31,179 bases of DNA, taken from UBA11891 sp965658355. Its GTDB lineage: Bacteria; Bacteroidota; Bacteroidia; Flavobacteriales; Flavobacteriaceae. Under the pieces are notes generated by a model. The model saw nothing but the letters and a program-made list of their open reading frames with translations, was not told the DNA's origin and did no database searches. Below, piece by piece: positions 14,472-23,268 of this stretch. A program made the translations under genes and the position numbers. Every line of letters begins with the position of its first letter. Within the stretch, counting starts at the first letter, position 1. The DNA is taken from assembly GCA_965658355.1 (NCBI GenBank), contig CBFHRX010000022.1, positions 1 through 31,179 of the forward strand, written 5' to 3'.

Positions 14472-17400
14472 ATGAAACCGAATCCCTTTGAATTGCTCTC
14501 CTCAAACCGCCTAATGGGTGTCTTGTTCTTATTGTTCCCTGCAGCCATGGCATTGGGGACTTTTGTGGAAAGTTGGTACAGTACCGATACGGCCAAAATA
14601 TGGATTTACAACGCCTGGTGGTTTGAAGCCTTAATGGGCTTACTGCTCGTCAATTTTTTGGGCAATATTTTCAAATACAAATTACTGCGAAAAGAAAAAT
14701 GGGCGATACTGCTGTTGCATCTATCCTTTATACTAATCCTTTTTGGGGCCTTCATCACTCGGTACTTTGGGTATGAAGGAGTGATGCCAATAAGAGAAGG
14801 GGAAACAACTGCTTCTTTTTTATCGGAGAAAACGTATTTAACGGTTTGGGTGGATGGTGAAATTGAGGGCGTTCCCCAGCGAAAAAAATTACAAGACGAC
14901 ATACTCCTTTCGGAACACGCAGACAATACCTTTCAGTGGGACAATGATTTTAACGGGCAAGCCTTTTCAATCCGCTATCTAGATTTCACAGAGGAAGTAG
15001 CCGAAGGCTTGGTTTTAGACCCTGACGGTGATCGCTATCTTACCATCGTGGAAGCCGGAGACGGCACTCGACACGAACACTATTTAAAAGAAGGCGAAGT
15101 TGCCAATATCCACAACATTCTTTTTACTCTTAACAATCCTATTGCCGGCGCCATTAATATTCGATCAGAAGAAGGACTTCATTACATCAGTTCTCCCTTT
15201 GCAGGGGGCTTTATGCGTATGTCCGATCAGTTTCAAGGAGAACTCATTGCGGATGCTGAACAAGAGCTCCAATTGCGATCCCTCTACAGCATTCCAAATT
15301 TTCAATTTGTCATACCGGATCCTCCGCTCAGGAGTAAAATAGACTTGATCCCGAGCGAAGAACCAGGGCAAGAAACCAATCAAGATGCCCTTACACTTGC
15401 GATTCAATCCAACGGCGATGCAAAAGAGCTTATCCTTATGGGGGGCAAAGGCAATAGTTTTGACCCTAAGAAAATCAGCCTTGGAGGATTGGATTTTTAT
15501 TTGCAATACGGCTCTTTGCCGCTTGAGCTTCCTTTTTCGATTCGGCTTAACGATTTTATCGCTGAAAAATACCCAGGAACGGAAAGCAGTTATTCTTCTT
15601 TTAAAAGTAAAATAACGGTAGAAGACGAATCGCCTTTTGACTATGAAATTTTTATGAATCACGTGTTGGATCATCAAGGCTACCGTTTCTTTCAGGCCTC
15701 TTTTAGCCCGGATGAGAAAGGAACTGTACTTTCGGTCAACCATGATTTCTGGGGTACTTGGGTTACCTATCTAGGCTATATGCTTTTGTATTTGAGTATG
15801 ATTGGAATCTTCTTTATTGGGAATACTCGATTTAAGCAGTTGTCAAAAAGCTTGATTAAGTTAGGGGCTTCAAAGGCGATCCTTTTGACTTTTCTTTTGA
15901 GTTCTGCTGGAGCAGTAGCACAAAGCCATTTACACGATACTCCCTTACAGCAATTTAATTTTGATTCTTTAATTCAGGCAGATTCTTTTGCGGCAAGTCA
16001 TGCTGAAAAATTTGGAACCCTCGTTATTCAAGATGCAGGCGGTCGGATGAAACCAGTGAATACTTTCTCCTCTGAGCTGCTTCGAAAAGTAAGTAAATAC
16101 GATACCTATAAGGGGTTGAATTCAGATCAAGTATTTCTGTCTATACTAAACAATCCAGCTGTATGGTACAACATTCCCATCATAAACCTAAAGCGAGGAA
16201 ATGACAGCCTTCGAAAAATTACGGGAGTGGCACCAAAATCTAAATTTGCACCATTGGTTTCCTTTTTTGATGCAGAGGGGAACTACAAAATAGCCCAACA
16301 ACTGGAGCAAGCCTACCGTGCAGCAGTACCCAATCAATTCCAAAAAGACTTTATTGAAGTAGACAAACGCGTCAACTTACTGTATGCTGCGCTTGAAGGA
16401 AAAATACTTCGTGTATTTCCAATTCCAGGAGATTCGAATAATAAATGGGTCAGTTATCCTGAGTTGGAAAGCGTTTCTTTTCAAGGTGCAGACTCACTTT
16501 ATGTACACAATGTATTGCCTTTGTATTTCCAATCTTTGCGTTTGGCAAAGCAGTCTGGGGATTATAAACAGGCGGATGAGTTGTTAGAAAGTCTGCATGG
16601 TTTTCAGAAAAAATTTGGAGCCGAAGTATTGCCCTCAAAGGAAAAGGTAAAAGCCGAAATCGTTTACAACAAGTACGATATATTTAAAAAGCTATTTAGC
16701 TGGTATTTGTATGTTGGTACTTTGTTTTTTGTATTTCTACTGATACAAATCTTTTACAATAATAGGTTTATACGAACTGTAAATAAGATCCTTGCAGCGG
16801 GAATAGTATTTCTATTTGCTCTCCATACGGGGGGGCTAGTCGCGCGTTGGTTTATTTCGGGTCATGCCCCTTGGAGTGATGCCTATGAATCTATGATTTA
16901 TGTGGCCTGGGCGACCATGCTTTTTGGTCTTCTCTTTGGACGAAAATCCAATTTGACTATTGCGGCTACAGCTTTTGTAACAGCTATGATTTTGATGATT
17001 GCCCATTGGAATTGGATGGATCCTGCTATCGCAAATCTCCAACCTGTGCTAGATAGTTATTGGCTCATGATTCACGTTGCAGTCATTGTAGGCAGTTATG
17101 GCCCTTTTGCACTGAGTATGATTATAGGGATTGTTACTTTACTGTTAATGCGACTTACCACAGCTGAAAATAAAGAGAAGCTAAAGCGGAATGTAAAAGA
17201 GCTAACCATCGTCAACGAATTGTCTTTGACAGTCGGCCTTATCATGTTAACGATAGGCAACTTTTTGGGGGGTATGTGGGCCAATGAAAGCTGGGGACGT
17301 TATTGGGGATGGGACCCTAAAGAAACCTGGGCCCTAATCAGTATTATGATTTATGCGTTTGTTCTGCATATGCGCTTGATACCAGGGATGAGAGGGAAAT

Positions 17401-17597
17401 GGATTTTCAATCTCATGAGTATCGTGGCTTTTGCAAGTATTTTGATGACCTACTTTGGCGTAAACTTCTACTTAGTAGGCTTGCATTCCTATGCCAGCGG
17501 CGATAAGGTCATCACACCTGACTTTGTATACTATTCTATTGGTTTTGTTAGTTTGTTGGGATTGATTTCTTATTTTCCAGCCAAGAAATACTATTAA
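14472..17597 (+). CDS. ccsBA: Cytochrome c biogenesis fusion protein CcsBA (System II)
   Basis: A 1041-residue membrane protein joining a ResB/CcsB-like N-terminal half to a CcsA-like C-terminal half; System II exports heme and attaches it to apocytochrome c outside the inner membrane. The N-terminal half has helices at about 14-33, 50-68 and 77-97, a large periplasmic beta domain, and one helix at about 430-452. A second hydrophobic segment (about 470-490) precedes a 250-residue periplasmic linker region. The C-terminal half has about eight helices, the heme-handling tryptophan motif WGRYWGWDPKETW (about 940-952), and histidines around 798 (SGHAPWSDAYES), in LMIHVAV, LHMRLIPG and LVGLHSY. 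The length is typical of Bacteroidota fusions. It ends 10 bases before a small membrane protein gene. Confidence 0.93.
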   Translation: MKPNPFELLSSNRLMGVLFLLFPAAMALGTFVESWYSTDTAKIWIYNAWWFEALMGLLLVNFLGNIFKYKLLRKEKWAILLLHLSFILILFGAFITRYFGYEGVMPIREGETTASFLSEKTYLTVWVDGEIEGVPQRKKLQDDILLSEHADNTFQWDNDFNGQAFSIRYLDFTEEVAEGLVLDPDGDRYLTIVEAGDGTRHEHYLKEGEVANIHNILFTLNNPIAGAINIRSEEGLHYISSPFAGGFMRMSDQFQGELIADAEQELQLRSLYSIPNFQFVIPDPPLRSKIDLIPSEEPGQETNQDALTLAIQSNGDAKELILMGGKGNSFDPKKISLGGLDFYLQYGSLPLELPFSIRLNDFIAEKYPGTESSYSSFKSKITVEDESPFDYEIFMNHVLDHQGYRFFQASFSPDEKGTVLSVNHDFWGTWVTYLGYMLLYLSMIGIFFIGNTRFKQLSKSLIKLGASKAILLTFLLSSAGAVAQSHLHDTPLQQFNFDSLIQADSFAASHAEKFGTLVIQDAGGRMKPVNTFSSELLRKVSKYDTYKGLNSDQVFLSILNNPAVWYNIPIINLKRGNDSLRKITGVAPKSKFAPLVSFFDAEGNYKIAQQLEQAYRAAVPNQFQKDFIEVDKRVNLLYAALEGKILRVFPIPGDSNNKWVSYPELESVSFQGADSLYVHNVLPLYFQSLRLAKQSGDYKQADELLESLHGFQKKFGAEVLPSKEKVKAEIVYNKYDIFKKLFSWYLYVGTLFFVFLLIQIFYNNRFIRTVNKILAAGIVFLFALHTGGLVARWFISGHAPWSDAYESMIYVAWATMLFGLLFGRKSNLTIAATAFVTAMILMIAHWNWMDPAIANLQPVLDSYWLMIHVAVIVGSYGPFALSMIIGIVTLLLMRLTTAENKEKLKRNVKELTIVNELSLTVGLIMLTIGNFLGGMWANESWGRYWGWDPKETWALISIMIYAFVLHMRLIPGMRGKWIFNLMSIVAFASILMTYFGVNFYLVGLHSYASGDKVITPDFVYYSIGFVSLLGLISYFPAKKYY

Positions 17598-17607
17598 AGA
17601 ATTTTAG

Positions 17608-17823
17608 ATGTCGCAGAAAGTTAGATGGCTTCTTTATTCCATCGCTGGACTCTTAGTCTTGGGCTTTGGGCTATCCCTATTGGGTGAAGCCATTATTAAA
17701 AAATGGGAAGCTTCTCCTTATTGGGGGTACTGGGGTACCCTGGCGTTAGTTGTGACCAACAGTGGGGTATGTCTTATTGGACAAGCCGTTATCGAAAAGA
17801 TTAAATGGGATAAAAAGAATTAA
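17608..17823 (+). CDS. Small two-helix membrane protein
   Basis: A 71-residue protein with two hydrophobic segments (about 8-27 and 42-62) separated by a charged loop KKWEASPYWGYWG, and a basic C-terminus (EKIKWDKKN). It starts 10 bases after ccsBA and is probably co-transcribed, hinting at a role near cytochrome c assembly or simply linked transcription. I do not recognise a named family. Its TAA is shared in palindromic TTAA with the convergent TerB-like gene. Confidence 0.75.
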   Translation: MSQKVRWLLYSIAGLLVLGFGLSLLGEAIIKKWEASPYWGYWGTLALVVTNSGVCLIGQAVIEKIKWDKKN

Positions 17824-18236
17824 AACCCAGCGATAAACTCATCTTCATCTTTGCCATCAGCAACCAGCTCCAATGCTTTGGCTACAATTGTGTCTGCCTG
17901 TGCTGCATCAAAGCCTAAGCCAACAACCAAACGTTTAAGCAAGGCTTTTTCAGAGTCATCTGCAATTTGATCGGCGAAAACCATTCTAGATAAGTCATAT
18001 AAGCGTTCCAATCTTCTCGTTTCATTAGAAGGTGGATTCACAGGATAATGTTCGGGATCTTTGAGAATATTTTTGACTTCATCCTCTTCAATTTCCAAAT
18101 AAATGGCGAGTCGTTTGATGAAAGCTTCTTCTTCTGGAGTGATAACATTATCGGATAGCGCTACTCTGACAATAGCGGCAAAATGATCTCTGTTTCGTGT
18201 TTTAAACCCAGAGGAATACAAATCTGAAATGGACAT
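17820..18236 (-). CDS. TerB-like helical protein
   Basis: A 138-residue all-helical, acidic cytoplasmic protein. The two related helical units typical of TerB-like domains (tellurite resistance B fold) can be seen: HFAAIVRVALSDNVITPEEE (about 17-36) with FIKRLAIYLEIEEDEVKNIL, and RMVFADQIADDSEKALLKRL with VVGLGFDAAQADTIVAKAL. The acidic residues at the first helix-turn match the metal-binding position of the fold. I chose the ATG at 18236; the frame extends to an ATG at 18254 that lies inside the predicted -7 box. Function is unknown; there is no ter operon nearby, so resistance to tellurite should not be inferred. Confidence 0.85.
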   Translation of the reverse strand: MSISDLYSSGFKTRNRDHFAAIVRVALSDNVITPEEEAFIKRLAIYLEIEEDEVKNILKDPEHYPVNPPSNETRRLERLYDLSRMVFADQIADDSEKALLKRLVVGLGFDAAQADTIVAKALELVADGKDEDEFIAGF

Positions 18237-18251
18237 AAATAGTATTTTGAT

Positions 18252-18259
18252 CAAATATA
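18252..18259 (-). promoter_or_regulatory. -7 promoter box of the TerB-like gene
   Basis: TATATTTG on the minus strand, a full TAnnTTTG match, ends 15 bases before the ATG at 18236. It covers the alternative upstream ATG and so decides the start. The rest of 18260-18471 holds an A6-C5-T5 run and AT-rich sequence but no recognised element. Confidence 0.55.
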
Positions 18260-18471
18260 AAAAACCCCCTTTTTGAATGAATCAGAAACATGAAAAAGTT
18301 TTGATTATTTTACCCAATTAGACTGTGTGTGGTTTTAAAAGAGTAGGAGTATCTGGCTTTTTTTTCAAGTTTTCCTTAAAAAGTATGTTAAAGCCTCTTT
18401 CTTCAAAAATAGGGGGTTGCACTTTTCTAAACTAATTGGCTGTGACAGCTGTCAATATCGAGTGGAATGCC

Positions 18472-18479
18472 TAATTTTG
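18472..18479 (+). promoter_or_regulatory. -7 promoter box of the amidinotransferase-fold hydrolase gene
   Basis: TAATTTTG fits TAnnTTTG and ends 15 bases before the ATG at 18495. It lies downstream of the earlier ATG at 18417, supporting the shorter protein. No clear -33 element is visible. Confidence 0.5.
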
Positions 18480-18494
18480 CCAAAAAAAAAGAAG

Positions 18495-19406
18495 ATGCAT
18501 TTGCATGTAATAGATGAGACGGCAGCTTTGCAAACCGTGTTATTAGGAAGGGCTGATCAATTAGGTCCTGTTCCCGACATCAGTGAACTGTATGATCCCA
18601 AGTCTATTTCCCATTTAAATAAAGGGACCTATCCCAAAGAGTCGGATTTAATTCCAGAAATGGACGCTTTTAAAAAGGTTTTGGAAACGCATGGGGTTAC
18701 TGTCATTCGCCCAGAAAGCATAGCAGATTGCAATCAAATTTTTACGCGAGACTTAGGCTTTGTCATAGACGATTGCTTTGTGTTTTCGAACATACTTCCC
18801 TTACGAGAAAAAGAGTTAGAGGGTATTAAGGGTTTGGCCAGCCAATTTTCATCCGAGAAAATAATTCGATTGCATGAAGAAGCGCATATAGAAGGGGGTG
18901 ATGTTTTATTATTTGGAGATCATCTATTTGTTGGGGTTTGTACCCGACCTGATTACCCAGAAATCATAACGGCACGGACTAATTGGAGAGCCATTGAAGA
19001 ATTGCGGAAAAATTTTCCACATAAAAAGATACACCCTTTAGAATTGCGAAAATCCAAGGATCCCTATTTGAATGCATTGCATTTGGATTGTATTTTTCAA
19101 CCAGTAGGCCCAAATCTTGCCATTCTACATCCTGATGGTTTTGAGAATCCAAATGAATACAAAGCGCTAAAGGCTCATTTTAAAGCAGAAAACTGTTTTG
19201 AGATCACAGCAGAAGAAATGTACGATATGAGCTGTAATGTTTTTTCTATTTCACCTACTGTCGTCGTTTCGGATCCAGCCTTTAAAAGACTCAATCAATG
19301 GCTCACTGCAAAAGGGATTACGGTTGAGGAAGTCTCCTACCGAGAAGTGGCCAAACAAGAAGGGCTATTTCGATGTTCTACCTTACCCTTAAACCGACTC
19401 AAATGA
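18495..19406 (+). CDS. Arginine deiminase / DDAH-like guanidino-group hydrolase
   Basis: A 303-residue protein of the pentein (beta/alpha propeller) fold that acts on arginine-like guanidino groups. The motifs expected for the hydrolase branch are visible: IFTRDLGFVI (substrate aspartate), HIEGGDVLLFGDHLFVG (Glu/Asp and glycine motif), catalytic histidine in ALHLDCIF, and the nucleophilic cysteine in GLFRCSTLPLNRL near the C-terminus. The ATG at 18495 is used because the domain starts there and the -7 box lies after the longer alternative at 18417. Its TGA overlaps the CtlX ATG (ATGA). Activity could be arginine deiminase, dimethylarginine hydrolase or amidinotransferase-like; the paired CtlX favours arginine to citrulline, an inference. 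Confidence 0.87.
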   Translation: MHLHVIDETAALQTVLLGRADQLGPVPDISELYDPKSISHLNKGTYPKESDLIPEMDAFKKVLETHGVTVIRPESIADCNQIFTRDLGFVIDDCFVFSNILPLREKELEGIKGLASQFSSEKIIRLHEEAHIEGGDVLLFGDHLFVGVCTRPDYPEIITARTNWRAIEELRKNFPHKKIHPLELRKSKDPYLNALHLDCIFQPVGPNLAILHPDGFENPNEYKALKAHFKAENCFEITAEEMYDMSCNVFSISPTVVVSDPAFKRLNQWLTAKGITVEEVSYREVAKQEGLFRCSTLPLNRLK

Positions 19407-20323
19407 CAAATGGATTGACCTCAAAAGTTCTTATGGTACGTCCGTATCGATTTCATAAGAATGAAGAAACGGCTGTTAACAATCATTACCAGCAAGACCT
19501 GGATAAGCAGACAGACGAAATCACCAAAAGAGCACAGCAAGAATTTGATGCTTTTGTGCACGTATTACGAGAATCAGGTATAACCGTTATTGTTCATCAA
19601 GATACAGGAAATCAAGACACACCGGATTCTCTTTTTCCCAACAACTGGGTTTCTTTCCATCCGGAAGGGGCCACTATTTTGTACCCTATGTATGCTAAAA
19701 ATCGTCGAAAAGAGCGAACTCCTGAGGTGTTTAAGACTTTACGCGAGCAGTATTATCAGACTACTGTAGTAGCAGACTATTCAAATGGGGAAGAAAAAAA
19801 TATATTTTTGGAGGGCACCGGGAGTATGATCTTAGATCGCGTGCATCGTATCGCATATGCAGCCCTATCGGAACGTACAAACAAGGATTTATTTGAGCGC
19901 TTTTGTAGCGAACAAAACTTTCAAGCAGTATCCTTTTATGCCTATCAGTCAGTTGGGGAGAAACGTTTGCCCATTTATCATACCAATGTAATGATGAGTG
20001 TGGGGCCTACTTTTGCAGTGGTTGGTTTGGATACTGTTGATGATTTGGTAGAAAGAGAAAAGCTCCAGCAATCTTTACAGGCAAGTGCTAAGTCAATCAT
20101 TGAATTAACAGAAGCGCAAATCAATCAATTTGCTGGGAATATGCTAAGCCTGGAGGGAACGAATGGTCCCCTTTTGGTTATGAGTTCAGCAGCTTATCAC
20201 GCTCTTGATCCCATTCAAATTTCGCAGCTGGAAAATCATGCTCAATTGGTTCATAGTCCGCTTCCTACTATCGAGGCATGCGGGGGTGGAAGTGCGCGTT
20301 GTATGCTCGCCGAATTGTTTTAA
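19403..20323 (+). CDS. ctlX: CtlX-type citrulline hydrolase
   Basis: A 306-residue pentein-fold enzyme of the CtlX group; the Francisella member converts citrulline to ornithine, ammonia and carbon dioxide. Group motifs are SLFPNNWVSFHPEG (substrate-binding), TILYPMYAKNRRKER, FLEGTGSMILDR (Glu/Gly catalytic segment), histidine in YHTNVMMSVG and the cysteine nucleophile in CGGGSARCMLAE at the C-terminus. The start is the ATG overlapping the previous stop; a longer frame beginning at 19373 would overlap coding sequence without family support. It converges on the MscS channel with shared TTAA stops. Confidence 0.9.
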   Translation: MTNGLTSKVLMVRPYRFHKNEETAVNNHYQQDLDKQTDEITKRAQQEFDAFVHVLRESGITVIVHQDTGNQDTPDSLFPNNWVSFHPEGATILYPMYAKNRRKERTPEVFKTLREQYYQTTVVADYSNGEEKNIFLEGTGSMILDRVHRIAYAALSERTNKDLFERFCSEQNFQAVSFYAYQSVGEKRLPIYHTNVMMSVGPTFAVVGLDTVDDLVEREKLQQSLQASAKSIIELTEAQINQFAGNMLSLEGTNGPLLVMSSAAYHALDPIQISQLENHAQLVHSPLPTIEACGGGSARCMLAELF

Positions 20324-21546
20324 GAAGCAGGGGAGTGCCACTCAAAGAATCTCAGTTCAAAATAGGGGGCTGCTGCTAGGAAATGATCCATCAAATCAGC
20401 TGAAATCCTTTCGTAGTTAACCCAATTCTTATCTTTGCTGAAAGCGTAGATTTCAAGCGGAATACCCTGGGCTGTTGGATTCAGTTGACGACACATTACT
20501 GTCAGTTTTTGATGCAGGGCAGGGTGCTGGTCTAAATAAGATTGGATGTAGTTTCGAAACAAACCAATATTGGTGAGGTTCCGTCCGTTAATCAATAAAG
20601 ACTTGTCTACATTTTGAGATTTGTTTTCATCTTCAATCTCTATATTTTTTTCTTGAATAAAATCGGCAATCCGTTCTATCTTATTTAGTTTTTCGAGATC
20701 TCCATTGTTTAAAAAGCGCACACTACTACTTTGAATTAAGAGCTGTCGCTTAATACGCCTTCCCTCTGATTCGGCCATACCCCGCCAATTCACAAAAGAG
20801 TCAGAGATGAGTTTATACGTAGGAATAGAGGTGATGGTATTGTCAAAATTCTGAACTTGCACGGTTGACAGGCTTATGCCAATGACATCTCCATCTGCAT
20901 TTTGATTGGGCATGCTAATCCAATCTCCTATACGAACGGTGTCGTTAACGGAGATTTGAATGCTTGCTACAAAGCCTAGTAGCGTATCTCTAAAGATCAA
21001 TAATATGACGGCAGAAAGGGCTCCTAGAGTGGTTAGGTAAGCACTAATAGATTTTCCTGTTAAAACCGATAAAATAGCAATGCCCCCTAAAAACCAAACA
21101 AACAGTAAAATAACCTGGAAGTAGCTATCAAGAGGTTTGTCTTTAAGATAATTGACATTTTTGAGAAGTTCTTTAAGGGCATTTAAGGTTGCTCGAATAA
21201 GCAGTATTGCGATCAATACCTCTATGGCTTCAAGCAAATGAATCCCTTGAGTGCCAAAAAAGCTGTCTTCGAGTGCCAGCTTTTTGGCCATCCAAATGAT
21301 ACAATACAAAGCGGGAAGATAACTGAGCAAAACGGGAACCCTGTTGCGGATCAGTAGATCGTCAAAATGAGTTTTGGTATTTCTGGCTAAGCGTCGAAAA
21401 AGACTAGTGAGGAAACGTTTTGCAATCCAAATGAGGATAAGACTCAAAAACAAACTGCCTACAATGAGTATCAAAACACTGAGTTCTTCTGACCATTGTT
21501 GTGCGACTCCTTGTTGGTATAAAAAGTTAGCAAGCTGTTTTTTCAT
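20320..21546 (-). CDS. MscS-family mechanosensitive channel (YbdG-like)
   Basis: A 408-residue inner-membrane channel with five predicted helices (about 22-46, 71-90, 103-125, 139-160, 165-185); the last is the pore-lining TM3 type segment TTLGALSAVILLIFRD. After it come VASIQISVNDTVRIGDWI and DGDVIGISLSTVQVQNFDNT, the beta domain of MscS proteins, then SFVNWRGMAESEGRRIKRQL, characteristic of the YbdG/MscM subgroup that responds to osmotic downshift. The cytosolic C-terminus is about 130 residues and ends in a short tail. It lies 29 bases after the decarboxylase stop in the same direction. Confidence 0.92.
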   Translation of the reverse strand: MKKQLANFLYQQGVAQQWSEELSVLILIVGSLFLSLILIWIAKRFLTSLFRRLARNTKTHFDDLLIRNRVPVLLSYLPALYCIIWMAKKLALEDSFFGTQGIHLLEAIEVLIAILLIRATLNALKELLKNVNYLKDKPLDSYFQVILLFVWFLGGIAILSVLTGKSISAYLTTLGALSAVILLIFRDTLLGFVASIQISVNDTVRIGDWISMPNQNADGDVIGISLSTVQVQNFDNTITSIPTYKLISDSFVNWRGMAESEGRRIKRQLLIQSSSVRFLNNGDLEKLNKIERIADFIQEKNIEIEDENKSQNVDKSLLINGRNLTNIGLFRNYIQSYLDQHPALHQKLTVMCRQLNPTAQGIPLEIYAFSKDKNWVNYERISADLMDHFLAAAPYFELRFFEWHSPAS

Positions 21547-21575
21547 TTTTAGGAAGCTAGGGTTCAGCTATAAAG

Positions 21576-23045
21576 CTACAAAGTTTGTTTTGTTTCAAGA
21601 GTCAAAGAAGAGGCAATGGCTCGAATTTTTTCGAGCAGCGCTTGTAAATGGGATAGGGTTGTATCAGGGTGGATTAAAACGACACGTAGATATCGTTTGT
21701 GATTCATGATACAAGAAGTAATATAAAAATCTCCTGTATCGATAAGCGCATAGCGGAGTTTCATTTGAAAATCGTCAGAAGTATCTGCCCCTTCATATCG
21801 GAAACACAGTATATTGGATTCTGGAGTATAGGGGGTGAAAAAATCAATTTGTTGTTGAAGGAGTTCGTAAAAATCAGTGCTCAATTGATAGCAATGCTCG
21901 ACATAGTCAACTAGTTTTTGCTCTCCTTCTAAAGCGAAGGTCCAGAAAAGTTTGGTCCCCAATGCCGATTTAGTGCATTCTACGGTATAGGGCATCGAAT
22001 CCATGCCTACGACTTCTGTTGAATGAAACACATAGCTGCCTTTTTGAGTAAAATTATTGTATTGATGGAATTGATTTTTAAATAATACGGCTGTACAAAG
22101 AGCAGGTACACGCATCATTTTATGTGCATCCCAGATAATAGAATCAGCCATTTCAACTCCCTGAACATGCTTTTTTTCTTTTTCTGATAGCAAGGCGACA
22201 GCCCCGTGGGCACCATCTACATGAAACCATAGCTGATGTTGCTGGCAGAAAGCTCCAATTTCGCTTAGAGGATCATACAAGCCGGTAGAAGTGGCACAAG
22301 CATTGGCGACTACTGCCATTACTCGTTTTCCTTTTTGGAGCTGAGATTCGTATACGCGCTGAAGATCTTCTACTACTAACACTTCATTTGCATCGACTGC
22401 TACGGGAATATAAGAATTATGACCCATCCCCATGATAGAGATGGCTCTTGCAATAGAATAATGGGAAGTCATTGGTCCTATGACAACTAAGTCCGAAGGG
22501 GTTCCTTCTGTCCATGCTTCTGGTGCTATAGCCGCTCGTGCCGCTGAAAGAGCCGTTAGATTTGCGATGGAACCACCATGGGTTAATAGGCCACTACCAT
22601 TAGTAGGGTATTTGGTGAAATCTGAATAGGAATTTCCCTCAAACCAACCGAGTTTGTCGAGCATCCAATTAATCATATACGCTTCTAGTGCTCCCCCTGG
22701 AGGGCCCATCTCATATAAGGAGGAGGGATTATTTGCTGTTCCGTGAATCCAGTCGGGTATTCCTGAAAAAGGATGTGGAACGGCCACCTGATGCCCCATG
22801 TACTTTGGGTTGTGCAAGTGATTGGTGTACTCAAGATAGGTATCTACAAAATCGATTACTTCTTGCTCGTCTTGAAAACCAACCGTCATCAGCTGTTCTA
22901 TATTTAGACCCGAAATGATATGGGAGGGATCCTTTTGTTCGAGAACCGCTGTGTTTTCGTCTTGGCTGTTCTGTACATATTGATGTAAAGCAGTACTTAT
23001 CTTAGGAACAGTTTCAGCCCAAAAGTCCTTTTTATTCTCTTTCAT
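21576..23045 (-). CDS. PLP-dependent group II decarboxylase
   Basis: A 489-residue pyridoxal-phosphate enzyme of the aromatic/aspartate/diaminobutyrate decarboxylase family (fold type I). Landmarks are KYMGHQVAVPHPFSGIPDW, GSGLLTHGGSIANLTALSAA, VVANACATSTGLYDP, HVDGAHGA (cofactor aspartate) and the PLP-binding lysine in IIWDAHKMM. The C-terminal small domain holds FRYEGADTSDDF and HKRYLRVVLIHPDT. I use the ATG at 23045; a GTG two codons upstream is possible but gives no family residues. The substrate cannot be fixed from sequence. Co-directional with the MscS gene; no clear promoter box was found in the 56 bases before it. Confidence 0.92.
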   Translation of the reverse strand: MKENKKDFWAETVPKISTALHQYVQNSQDENTAVLEQKDPSHIISGLNIEQLMTVGFQDEQEVIDFVDTYLEYTNHLHNPKYMGHQVAVPHPFSGIPDWIHGTANNPSSLYEMGPPGGALEAYMINWMLDKLGWFEGNSYSDFTKYPTNGSGLLTHGGSIANLTALSAARAAIAPEAWTEGTPSDLVVIGPMTSHYSIARAISIMGMGHNSYIPVAVDANEVLVVEDLQRVYESQLQKGKRVMAVVANACATSTGLYDPLSEIGAFCQQHQLWFHVDGAHGAVALLSEKEKKHVQGVEMADSIIWDAHKMMRVPALCTAVLFKNQFHQYNNFTQKGSYVFHSTEVVGMDSMPYTVECTKSALGTKLFWTFALEGEQKLVDYVEHCYQLSTDFYELLQQQIDFFTPYTPESNILCFRYEGADTSDDFQMKLRYALIDTGDFYITSCIMNHKRYLRVVLIHPDTTLSHLQALLEKIRAIASSLTLETKQTL

Positions 23046-23101
23046 ACACACTCAAACATTTGATGTAAATGTACTTTATTAAGAGGAATTCAAAAAGAAT
23101 T

Positions 23102-23263
23102 TTATCCTTTCCAAGTACCGCCATACCGGTAATATGGATTATTGGTTTTTTCTTTTTCTGTACAGCTTTTGCAATAGAATACCCAGTCTTTCCCTTTCTT
23201 TAGTTGAATTCTGAAAAGGATGGTATCGTCATTTTGACACCCGACACATTTTTTATGCCGCAA
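23102..23263 (-). CDS. Small zinc-ribbon protein with TTG start
   Basis: A 53-residue protein starting at TTG (23263), 5 bases after the stop of the FnIII lipoprotein gene; a TAG precedes the frame six codons upstream, so no ATG or GTG start is available. It has CVGC (6-9) and CKSC (31-34), which would hold a zinc ion, a strand-rich middle (TILFRIQLKKGKDWVFY) and an aromatic end NPYYRYGGTWKG. The YRYGGTWK tail recalls small zinc-ribbon proteins in other marine bacteria, from memory only. Function unknown. It is too short for many gene callers. Confidence 0.72.
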   Translation of the reverse strand: MRHKKCVGCQNDDTILFRIQLKKGKDWVFYCKSCTEKEKTNNPYYRYGGTWKG

Positions 23264-23268
23264 AGAGT

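Noticed and set aside
14606..14926. 106-codon minus-strand frame inside ccsBA
   Set aside because: Antisense shadow of the strongly conserved membrane segments of ccsBA; no domain or start signals.
15165..15743. 192-codon open frame on the minus strand inside ccsBA
   Set aside because: It lies wholly antisense to a well-supported gene, its translation is rich in basic and aromatic residues without any domain pattern, and it has no promoter box nearby.
18258..18275. A6-C5-T5 run that could be read as a small terminator
   Set aside because: The C5 would be the loop of an A/T-only stem, too weak for termination, and it lies in a divergent promoter region where no gene ends.
18417..18494. 26-residue N-terminal extension with a Cys-rich segment (CDSCQYRVEC) on the guanidino hydrolase
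   Set aside because: The -7 box at 18472 lies inside this stretch, no pentein-family residues occur in it, and the domain begins at the ATG at 18495.
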